A DNA stretch of 64,000 nucleotides from Ornithinimicrobium tianjinense (GTDB lineage: Bacteria > Actinomycetota > Actinomycetes > Actinomycetales > Dermatophilaceae). A model generated the notes under the pieces. That model saw only the letters and a list, made by a program, of their open reading frames with translations, was not told where the DNA came from and ran no database searches. Each line of letters starts with the position of its first letter. The first letter of the stretch is position 1. The stretch lies in NCBI RefSeq assembly GCF_014636495.1, contig NZ_BMEM01000001.1, positions 124,001 to 188,000 on the forward strand. The letters run 5' to 3'. The translations under genes and the position numbers were made by a program. Shown one piece after another: positions 8,589 through 14,690 of the stretch.

Positions 8589-8595
8589 GGCCGCC

Positions 8596-9468
8596 GTGAC
8601 CAGCGATCCCGCCCACGCTGCCCTGGGGCGCCTGCTCGCCCTGACCGGTGTCGAGGAGGCGGTCGGCGCGGCGCGCGAGGCGTGCACCGCCCTGCGCTGG
8701 CACGAGGCGCTGCGTCGCCGGATCCCCGAGGCGGCCGCCGAGTCCCGCGTGCGCGGCGCAGCCGCCAGCGCCATGCTCGAGGGGGCCGAGCCGGCCGGCT
8801 CGCAGGGGAGCGTCCCGCTCGTGCGCGAGCTGGTGCGCGGGGCCGTGGACTGGCAGGAGCGCGCCGATGACCCGGTATGGCGCGTGCTCGCCGGCGCGGT
8901 CCGCGCCACCTCGGCCACCGAGCAGATCGGGGGGCCGCAGCTGCGGTCGCCCGGCCAGGTCCTCGCCGGTCTGCACACGGCGGCCACCGGGGGTCTTGTC
9001 GCGCCCGGCCAGGTCGGTCGACCGCGCGTGGAGGGGGAGGACGCTCTGGAGTGGACCGAGCTCGGCCCTGCCCCGGGCGTCGGCGAGATGCACGCGCGCC
9101 TGGGTCTGGTCCACGAGCTCGTGTCGGGAGTCACCGACGGACGGCTGCCGACCCTGCTCGTGGCGGCGGTGGTGCACGCCGAGATCGTGGTGGCGCGGCC
9201 CTTCGTGCTGGGCAACGCCATCGTGGCGAGGGCCCTCGAGCGCGTCGTGATCCGCGTCGGCGGACTGGACCCCACGGGGGTGGCCGTGCCCGAGGTCGGG
9301 CACGCGGACCGGGCCGGGGCGGACTACCGAGGAGCTCTCACGGCCTACGCCTCCGGTGGGAGCGAGGGGGTGCGGCTGTGGCTGCTGCACTGCGCCGAGG
9401 CGGTCGAGAGGGCAGCCGCCGAGGGCGTGCGCATCGCCGACGCCGTCCGGGCGGGCAGGCTGGGCTGA
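8596..9468 (+). CDS. Fic-fold-like protein with degenerate active site
   Basis: A 290-residue Ala/Arg-rich cytoplasmic protein. By eye it resembles Fic proteins, which transfer AMP or other groups to target proteins. Residues 58-63 (SAMLEG) fit the class II inhibitory helix motif S/TxxxE(G/N). Residues 201-212 (RPFVLGNAIVAR) line up with the Fic motif HPFxxGNGRxxR, but the catalytic His is Arg, and GNGR is GNAI. If this alignment is right, the protein would lack AMP-transferase activity by the known mechanism. It lies immediately upstream of the Tad operon on the same strand but is separated by 391 bp. The Fic assignment is my reading; no second line of evidence is available here. Confidence 0.6.
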   Translation: MTSDPAHAALGRLLALTGVEEAVGAAREACTALRWHEALRRRIPEAAAESRVRGAAASAMLEGAEPAGSQGSVPLVRELVRGAVDWQERADDPVWRVLAGAVRATSATEQIGGPQLRSPGQVLAGLHTAATGGLVAPGQVGRPRVEGEDALEWTELGPAPGVGEMHARLGLVHELVSGVTDGRLPTLLVAAVVHAEIVVARPFVLGNAIVARALERVVIRVGGLDPTGVAVPEVGHADRAGADYRGALTAYASGGSEGVRLWLLHCAEAVERAAAEGVRIADAVRAGRLG

Positions 9469-9587
9469 ACCCACGTCGGAGGCGCCCTGAGGAGATGACG
9501 CCGGGAGGCGTCGAGGGCCAGGGCCGCTGCTCCTCGTCGACGGCGGCGCAGGGAGGTCCGTCCGCCGGCAACTCGCCGGTCACGTAG

Positions 9588-9617
9588 TTGCAGCAGGGTG
9601 ATCGCGGGGTGCATACT
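9588..9617 (+). promoter_or_regulatory. Candidate sigma70-type promoter upstream of the Tad operon
   Basis: TTGCAG (9588-9593) and CATACT (9612-9617) are separated by 18 bp. Transcription would start near 9624, either for a short RNA ending at the hairpin at 9689-9719 or, by read-through, for the Tad operon. Confidence 0.5.
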
Positions 9618-9688
9618 TGATGAACAGCGCTCCTCGCAAGAGTCGCAGCGCGGGTGCTCCGGACCATCCCCCCCTGGTCCTGGGCACC

Positions 9689-9719
9689 GACGGCCCCGGC
9701 TCCCCCCGCCGGGGCCGTC
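9689..9719 (+). terminator. Strong hairpin (terminator or attenuator) in the Tad leader
   Basis: GACGGCCCCGGC pairs perfectly with GCCGGGGCCGTC around a 7-nt C-rich loop and is followed by CCCGTTTCC. It could end the Fic-like gene's transcript, end a short RNA started near 9624, or attenuate the Tad operon. Confidence 0.55.
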
Positions 9720-9768
9720 CCCGTTTCCGGCCCGTGCGGTGGTCCCGGCTGTGCGGTGAGGTCCGGGG

Positions 9769-9806
9769 TTGTCCACATGCCGCCGCGCACCGGGCGGTCG
9801 TCCACA
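9769..9806 (+). promoter_or_regulatory. Pair of DnaA-box-like sites
   Basis: TTGTCCACA (9769-9777) and TCGTCCACA (9798-9806) are direct repeats 29 bp apart. TTGTCCACA matches the high-GC actinobacterial DnaA box. A near-identical pair occurs at 12960-12998, before the pilin gene. Function is inferred. Confidence 0.4.
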
Positions 9807-9859
9807 GGTGCGGGCCCGTCGGTTTCCTCGAGCTCCGGCCGTGACGACCCTTGGTCGTC

Positions 9860-10570
9860 ATGGAAGAGCGAGCGCGAATCGTCATCGGCGTCCTGAGAGC
9901 CAGCGGAGGGTTGGGGGCCAGTACCCTCGCGGCAGCCGTCGCCCGCGTGGCGGCCGACGTGGGCCGCTCGGCCCTGCTGGTCGACCTGGGTCCGCACGGG
10001 GGAGGGATCGACAGCCTCGTCGGGTGCGCGCACGAGCCAGGGGTGCGTTGGGTCTCGGGCGTGCGCCGCGGCGCCGTCGACCCCGGCACGTTGCCGCAGT
10101 GGCACGGGCTGCACGTGCTCAGCCATGGACGGCTGCTGCCGCCGGGCGAGACCCTCGGTCGGGAGGCGCTGGGCGTCGTGACGGGCCTGACGAGGTCGTT
10201 CGACGTCACGGTCCTCGACCTGCCCGTCCCGGACCACCCGCACTCCCGCACGTGGCTCGGGCTCTGTGACGCGGTCGTGCTCCTCGTGGGGTCGCGGCCG
10301 GCCCAGGTGGCTGCGGCGCTGACGGTCCACGGCATGGCCGGCCAGGTGATGGGCGTCGTGGTGCGTCCTGCCTCCGGTGGCCTGCGGTCGTCCGACGTGG
10401 CGGACGCGCTGGGGCTGGAGCTCGTGGGGGTGCTCGGTGATGACCCGCAGGCGCTGCGGGCCCACCTGTCCCAGGAGCCGCCGGGGCGGGAGGACGGGCC
10501 GCTGCGCGACGTGGCGGCCGGCATCCTGGCCAGCTGCGGCTGCCCGGGCCGGAGCGAAGGAGCGGCCTGA
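9860..10570 (+). CDS. CpaE/TadZ-like ATPase (septum-site-determining Ssd-like), Tad locus
   Basis: A 236-residue MinD/ParA-superfamily protein. It starts with RIVIGVLRASGGLGAST, a deviant Walker A of the CpaE kind, and has LLVDLGPHGGGID and VTVLDLPVPDHP as the later ATPase strands. In Tad systems such proteins position the secretion machinery at a cell pole; the mycobacterial homologue is called Ssd. It fits the 'helicase/secretion neighborhood CpaE-like' family of actinobacteria. The ATG at 9860 is used; an in-frame TTG at 9851 is the alternative. The stop overlaps the tadA start by one base, so the two are translationally coupled. Confidence 0.85.
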   Translation: MEERARIVIGVLRASGGLGASTLAAAVARVAADVGRSALLVDLGPHGGGIDSLVGCAHEPGVRWVSGVRRGAVDPGTLPQWHGLHVLSHGRLLPPGETLGREALGVVTGLTRSFDVTVLDLPVPDHPHSRTWLGLCDAVVLLVGSRPAQVAAALTVHGMAGQVMGVVVRPASGGLRSSDVADALGLELVGVLGDDPQALRAHLSQEPPGREDGPLRDVAAGILASCGCPGRSEGAA

Positions 10571-11727
10571 TGGAGCGCGTGGGCCCTGCGCCCGGTGCCG
10601 CCGTCCGCGGCCATGGGCCGGACGGCAGCGCGGGGGCGGGTGGATCCATGCCGCCTGCCGCCGTGGCGGCGACCGGGTCCGTCGCGGCAGCGCTCGGTCC
10701 GCTCGCCGCGCTGCTCGAGGACCCGCTGGTCACCGACGTGCTGGTCAACGGCGACAGCGGGGTCTGGGTGGACCGGGGGCGCGGCGTCGAACCGGCTCCG
10801 GTGGTGCTCAGCGACGATCGATCCGTGCGCCGTCTTGCCGTCCGCCTGGCGGGCCTCGCCGGGCGGCGGCTCGACGACGCGAGTCCCTACGTCGACGGGT
10901 TGCTGCCGGGCGGGGTGCGTCTGCACGCAGTCCTGCCGCCGGTGGTGTCCGGTGGGCCCCACGTCAGTCTGCGCGTGCCGCGGTCGGTGGCGCCCAGCCT
11001 GCATCGGCTGGTGGCCTGGGGTGCGCTCGATGAGCGAGCACGGACGGTCCTCGAGTCCGTCGTCGCGGCTCGCGCCTCCTTCCTGGTGACGGGCGGGACG
11101 GGCTCCGGCAAGACGACGCTGCTCGCCGCGATGCTCGGCTGCGTCGAGCCTGCGGAGCGCGTGGTCGTCGTCGAGGACGTCCGTGAGCTCTCGGTCGACC
11201 ATCCGCACGTGGTGCACCTCCAGGGACGCAGCAACAACGTCGAGGGGCGCGGCGAGGTCACGCTCACCTCGCTGGTGCGGCAGAGCCTGCGGATGCGGCC
11301 GGACCGCCTTGTGGTCGGCGAGGTGCGCGGCGGGGAGTGCCGGGAGCTCATGGCCGCGCTGAACACCGGTCACCGGGGTGGCTGCGGGACCGTCCACGCC
11401 AACGCGGCCTCCGACGTGGTGGCCCGCATGGAGGCCCTGGGAGCCCTGGCGTCGATGAGCCCCGATGCTGTCCACGCCCAGCTCGCCAGCGCCGTCGAGG
11501 TCGTCGTGCACGTCGCGCGGGACGACGGGCGTCGCCGGCTCACCGAGGTCGCCGTCCTCGAGCGGGGCGCCGACGGCCGGGTGCGAGCGGTGTCCGCGCT
11601 GGCAGGTGGGCCGGGCCGCTGGCAGACGGGGCCGGGCTGGGGACGGCTGAGCGGCCTCCTTGGGCTGCCCCGGGACCTGCGCGACCTCCTGCCCCGCACG
11701 CCGGACACCCGCGTCGTCGTCCGATGA
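10570..11727 (+). CDS. tadA: TadA/CpaF-type secretion ATPase
   Basis: A 385-residue hexameric motor ATPase that powers pilus assembly from the cytoplasmic side of the membrane. Walker A is GGTGSGKTTL, the Walker B region is LVVGEVRGGE, and VVVVEDVRELSVDHPHVV and the His-box-like LNTGHRGGCGTVHAN are typical of the family. An N-terminal domain (DVLVNGDSGVWVDRG) is the usual N-domain of CpaF-like ATPases. The first 27 residues are Gly/Ala-rich and a later start (for example GTG or ATG near residue 27) is possible. It sits in a tightly packed operon: 1-bp overlap with the CpaE-like gene, 4-bp overlap with tadB. Confidence 0.92.
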   Translation: MERVGPAPGAAVRGHGPDGSAGAGGSMPPAAVAATGSVAAALGPLAALLEDPLVTDVLVNGDSGVWVDRGRGVEPAPVVLSDDRSVRRLAVRLAGLAGRRLDDASPYVDGLLPGGVRLHAVLPPVVSGGPHVSLRVPRSVAPSLHRLVAWGALDERARTVLESVVAARASFLVTGGTGSGKTTLLAAMLGCVEPAERVVVVEDVRELSVDHPHVVHLQGRSNNVEGRGEVTLTSLVRQSLRMRPDRLVVGEVRGGECRELMAALNTGHRGGCGTVHANAASDVVARMEALGALASMSPDAVHAQLASAVEVVVHVARDDGRRRLTEVAVLERGADGRVRAVSALAGGPGRWQTGPGWGRLSGLLGLPRDLRDLLPRTPDTRVVVR

Positions 11728-12368
11728 GCGCGGCCGGACGCGTGACGCACCGCCCCGGTCGGCGGGACGCGCGCCGCGAGCCGTCAGGAGCGCTGCGTCT
11801 GCTGGGCCGGGGGCGCGGTCCCGCACCGGTCCTCGAGGAGGTCCACCTTCTCGACGGCCTGGCCGCCGCGCTGGAGGCCGGGATGCCCACGCACCGGGCG
11901 GTGCGGCTCGCGCTGGACGGCGCGTCGCGGGCGGGCGTGGTGCCGCCGGAGTGGGTCGAGCTGCGCCGGGCCGCCGACCTGGGGCAGTCCCTCGGGCCCG
12001 TGTGGCTCAGGCTCGCGCGCCGGACGGCCAGCCCGACCCTGGCCGCCGCCGGCCGTGCGTGGGTGGTCGCCGTCGCGACCGGCGCGCCCCTGGCGGGCGC
12101 CGTGCGCACCGCGGCTCATGCAGCGCGCGAACGACACCGTCTCGCGCGGGCACTGGAGACCGCGACCGCCGGCGCGCGTGCGACCGCGACCGTCCTCGGA
12201 CTCCTTCCCCTGGCCGGGATCGGCCTGGCGGCCGTGCTGGGGGTGGGGCCGGTCACGCTCTACGGGAGCGTCCCGGCCCTGGCCTCGCTCGTGGGCGGGG
12301 CCGTCCTGCTGGCCACCGGCCACGTCGTCGTGCGGGCGATGGTGGCCCGGGTGAGCGACCTGGGATGA
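11724..12368 (+). CDS. tadB: TadB-like type II/IV secretion inner-membrane protein (GspF domain)
   Basis: A 214-residue platform protein of the Tad pilus. A GspF-type cytoplasmic helical domain (about residues 35-145; EEVHLLDGLAAALEAG, then GAVRTAAHAARERHRLAR) is followed by two C-terminal membrane segments (about 150-175 and 180-205). It overlaps tadA by 4 bp (ATGA) and tadC by 4 bp. It is shorter than the ~300-residue TadB of proteobacteria, as is normal for actinobacterial 'mini-Tad' clusters. With TadC it forms the membrane platform on which TadA acts. Confidence 0.85.
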   Translation: MSAAGRVTHRPGRRDARREPSGALRLLGRGRGPAPVLEEVHLLDGLAAALEAGMPTHRAVRLALDGASRAGVVPPEWVELRRAADLGQSLGPVWLRLARRTASPTLAAAGRAWVVAVATGAPLAGAVRTAAHAARERHRLARALETATAGARATATVLGLLPLAGIGLAAVLGVGPVTLYGSVPALASLVGGAVLLATGHVVVRAMVARVSDLG

Positions 12369-12955
12369 GCGAGAGCGTGCAGCTGCTCTGCGCCGCCGCG
12401 CTCGCCGTGGCCGGGATCCTGTCCTGGCCGTCGCCCCCGCGGCGATGGAGCGTGACGACGCGACCGCCGCCGGCGTCCGGCGGTGTCCTCGGGACCGACG
12501 CGCGACGGGGGACCGCTGGCGGGACCGGGGGTCGGCACCTCGTGCCGGAGGCCCTCGAGCTCATCGCGCTCGCGCTGGGGGGTGGGGCGTCGGTGGTGGC
12601 AGCGGTGGCGGAGGTGGCCTCGACGTTGCCCGCGCCTCTCGGGGCCGAGCTTGGGCAGGTCGCCTCAGGGCTGGCGGGTGGCGACGACCCCGTGCAGGTG
12701 TGGGAGCGCACGGGAGACCACTGGGCACCGGCCCGACGGGCGCTGGGCCTGGCCGAGGCAGCCGGCGTCGCGCCGACCGAGGCGCTCCTCGCAGCTGCCG
12801 CGGACCTGCGCCGCGACGCCGTCGCGGACGTCGAGGTCGCGACCGCCAGGCTGGCGGTGCGGCTGGTCCTGCCGCTGGGGCTCGCCTACCTGCCGGCCTT
12901 CGTGCTCACGACGGTCGTCCCGCTCGTCCTCGCGCTGGTGCGCGACCTCTCGTGA
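12365..12955 (+). CDS. tadC: TadC-like type II/IV secretion inner-membrane protein (GspF domain)
   Basis: A 196-residue second platform protein. It has a short N-terminal membrane helix (residues about 5-21), a variable Pro/Gly linker, a GspF-type helical domain (VPEALELIALALGGGASVVAAV to ALLAAAADLRRDAVAD) and a C-terminal membrane hairpin (about 165-195). The ATG at 12365 overlaps the tadB stop by 4 bp. The gene ends the first half of the operon; the pilin gene starts 135 bp later, after a DnaA-box-like pair. Confidence 0.83.
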   Translation: MSESVQLLCAAALAVAGILSWPSPPRRWSVTTRPPPASGGVLGTDARRGTAGGTGGRHLVPEALELIALALGGGASVVAAVAEVASTLPAPLGAELGQVASGLAGGDDPVQVWERTGDHWAPARRALGLAEAAGVAPTEALLAAAADLRRDAVADVEVATARLAVRLVLPLGLAYLPAFVLTTVVPLVLALVRDLS

Positions 12956-12959
12956 CGAG

Positions 12960-12998
12960 TTGTCCACACCCGGCAGGGCGACCGCGCGGTCGTCCACA
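12960..12998 (+). promoter_or_regulatory. Second pair of DnaA-box-like sites, before the pilin gene
   Basis: TTGTCCACA (12960-12968) and TCGTCCACA (12990-12998), direct repeats 30 bp apart. The sequence between also resembles the pair at 9769-9806 (both have a GCGG..GG run before the second box). Confidence 0.4.
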
Positions 12999-13090
12999 GA
13001 TCTCGTCGGGGCACCTGACGGGCCGGCCCGCGCGACCGAGAGTTGAACCACGCCGATCCCAGTCGGGGGTCGCAACACCAGGAGGGGAAC

Positions 13091-13294
13091 ATGAAGAGAA
13101 GCACCATGTCGCTCGCGGCGGCGGTCCGCCAGCTGCGCCGCACCAAGGACGCCGGGATGACCACGGCCGAGTATGCCGTGGGCACGATCGCGGCCTGTGC
13201 GTTCGCCGCGCTGCTGCTCGCGGTCATCAAGTCGGGCTCGATCGAGACGCTGGTGGCCAACGTCATCACCACCGCCCTGTCGGTGTCGCTGTGA
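13091..13294 (+). CDS. Flp-like pilin (DUF4244 family)
   Basis: A 67-residue small membrane protein, the probable major pilin of the Tad system. A basic leader of about 22 residues ends in KDAG, then MTTAEYAVG begins the hydrophobic helix (residues about 23-47). The Gly before the helix and the Glu at mature position +5 followed by Tyr match the prepilin peptidase and Flp rules. AGGAGGGG is 4-11 nt before the ATG, the strongest ribosome binding site in this cluster, fitting a highly made subunit. It overlaps the next gene by 4 bp (GTGA). No prepilin peptidase gene lies in the window. Confidence 0.85.
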   Translation: MKRSTMSLAAAVRQLRRTKDAGMTTAEYAVGTIAACAFAALLLAVIKSGSIETLVANVITTALSVSL

Positions 13295-13656
13295 CGCGGC
13301 GCGGGCACCGGGGCCACGACGCGGGGATGACGACGGCCGAGCTGGCCCTGGCGACCCCGGCCGTGGTCCTGGTGCTCGCGCTGTGCCTCTCGGGGATGAC
13401 GTTCGCGCTGGACCAGCTCCGGTGCGAGGACGCCGCGCGGGTGGCCGCCCGCGCGGCGTCCCGCGGGGAGCAGGCCGACGCGGTCCGGGCGCTCGCGGAG
13501 ACCCGGCTACCGGAGGGCGCGCGCATCTCGGTGGAGCGGGAGGACGACCTGGTCCGCGTGGAGGTCCTCGGCCCGCGTCGTGCCCGCACCCTGCCAGGTC
13601 TCCCGGCGGCGCAGGCCGAGGCGGTCGCGCAGCTCGAGCCGGGGGCCCGACCGTGA
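13291..13656 (+). CDS. TadE-like minor pilin
   Basis: A 121-residue pseudopilin-like protein. After a short basic leader it carries DAGMTTAELALATPAVV, sharing the DAGMTTAE peptidase site with the pilin encoded just upstream, then one membrane helix (to about residue 36) and a soluble domain outside. TadE-family proteins are minor components or assembly factors of Tad pili. The GTG at 13291 overlaps the pilin stop, and its own stop overlaps the next GTG, so the three small genes are translationally coupled. Confidence 0.83.
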   Translation: MTRRGHRGHDAGMTTAELALATPAVVLVLALCLSGMTFALDQLRCEDAARVAARAASRGEQADAVRALAETRLPEGARISVEREDDLVRVEVLGPRRARTLPGLPAAQAEAVAQLEPGARP

Positions 13657-14048
13657 GTGTCGTCGGTGCCGGGAGGCACCACGCCGAACGGGGGAGCGGG
13701 ACCGTCCTGGCCGTCGGCCTGGTGGGGGTGCTCCTCACCCTGCTGGTGGCTGGTCTGCTGATCGCCGACGTGGCGATCGCCGGTCAGCGAGCCAGGACGG
13801 CTGCCGACCTCGCCGCGCTCGCCGCAGCCGGCCGCGCGCTGGAGGGCGCCTCCGAGGGGGAGGTGTGCGCGGCAGCCTCAGCCGTCGCGGCGCGCAACGG
13901 TGCCCCGCTGACCTCGTGCTCGCTGGACGTCGCCGGACGCGTCGGATCGAGAGGTCTGCCGTCGGTCCGGGTCACCGCAGCCCGGGACACTGCCGCTGGG
14001 GGTTGGACGGTGGAGGCACGAGCCCGGGCGGGAGGCGTCGTGCCGTGA
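13653..14048 (+). CDS. TadE-like protein of the helicase/secretion neighbourhood (Rv3654c-like)
   Basis: A 131-residue membrane-anchored protein with GSGTVLAVGLVGVLLTLLVAG (one helix, residues about 15-37) followed by the conserved GQRARTAADLAALAAA segment and an external domain with two Cys (in EVCAAAS and LTSCSL) that may form a disulfide. This matches the actinobacterial 'helicase/secretion neighborhood TadE-like' family. Unlike the two preceding proteins it lacks the MTTAE peptidase site, so it may stay in the membrane unprocessed. It is the last gene of the Tad operon and converges with the LapA-like gene. Confidence 0.8.
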   Translation: MSVVGAGRHHAERGSGTVLAVGLVGVLLTLLVAGLLIADVAIAGQRARTAADLAALAAAGRALEGASEGEVCAAASAVAARNGAPLTSCSLDVAGRVGSRGLPSVRVTAARDTAAGGWTVEARARAGGVVP

Positions 14049-14090
14049 GAGCGAGCCCCAACGGTGCTGGGAGCGGGCGCGGCCGAGCTC

Positions 14091-14564
14091 TCAGCGGCCG
14101 TCGACGTCCCTGCCGAGGGTCCCGTCCGGGCGAGCCGGCCCGGGGGTCGGTCCGGTGGTCGTCGGCCCCTGAGTCGTCGGTCCGGTCGTCGCCCCGGGAG
14201 CGGTCGTGGTCGAGCCGGTGACCGGGGCCTGCGTCCTGGCCGGTCCCGGCACCGACGTGGGGCGGGGGACGGTCGCGTCGCCGGCCCGCTCGACGCGTCG
14301 GTCAGCCTGCTTGGCCTGGCGCTTGAGCTCACGGACCTCCTTGGCCCGACGCGCCTTCAGGCGGGCGCCCGCGCCGACCATCCAGAACCCCAGGGCCGCG
14401 ACGGCGAGGGTCAGCAGGCCGGCGAGGTAGAGCCACAGCGGCGGCAGCTCGAGGTTGAGGATGCCGTAGTCCAGGCGTACGTCCGGCATCCCGGTGGTGG
14501 CGGCGACCATGTAGGCGATGACGCCCGCGGCCAGGAGGATCAGCAGGAAGCCGAAGATCAGCAT
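14091..14564 (-). CDS. LapA/DUF1049-like two-helix membrane protein with Thr/Pro-rich tail
   Basis: A 157-residue protein. Two membrane helices (residues about 2-24 and 44-64) are followed by a basic helical stretch rich in Arg/Lys (about 66-92; KARRAKEVRELKRQAKQADR) and a low-complexity tail of Thr, Pro and Gly. The layout is like LapA-domain proteins of unknown role. Start ATG 14564 has GGAAAGG 8 nt upstream. It lies downstream of the DECH helicase on the same strand, separated by 126 bp. Confidence 0.7.
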   Translation of the reverse strand: MLIFGFLLILLAAGVIAYMVAATTGMPDVRLDYGILNLELPPLWLYLAGLLTLAVAALGFWMVGAGARLKARRAKEVRELKRQAKQADRRVERAGDATVPRPTSVPGPARTQAPVTGSTTTAPGATTGPTTQGPTTTGPTPGPARPDGTLGRDVDGR

Positions 14565-14690
14565 GTCGGGACCTTTCCGGGGGCTGCACGCGCGACCAGG
14601 ACCGCGGCCGCTGCCTGGGTGACGCGGCGCTGCCGAGGGTAACCGACCCCGCGCCGTCGCACCATGCGAGCGCGTCGAGGTCCAGGCCTG

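Larger units (their letters stand above)
8279..8595. other. 317-nt divergent intergenic region with a perfect hairpin
   Basis: Between two divergent genes. Apart from the two -10 boxes at its ends, it holds a perfect 15-bp inverted repeat (8376-8414) in the middle and an A/T-richer stretch around 8520-8542. No convincing protein is encoded. The hairpin has no obvious gene to terminate, so a short untranslated RNA or a DNA site is possible. Confidence 0.5.
9469..9859. other. 391-nt intergenic region: candidate promoter, short RNA and DnaA-box-like pair before the Tad operon
   Basis: In order it holds a sigma70-like promoter (9588-9617), about 70 nt of transcript, a strong hairpin (9689-9719) and a pair of TTGTCCACA/TCGTCCACA sites (9769-9806). 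A 74-codon open frame from ATG 9620 crosses the hairpin, but its Arg/Pro composition gives no sign of a protein. Confidence 0.5.

Noticed and set aside
9620-9844. A 74-codon ORF after the candidate Tad promoter
   Set aside because: It crosses a strong hairpin, has Arg/Pro/Gly shadow composition and no ribosome binding site.
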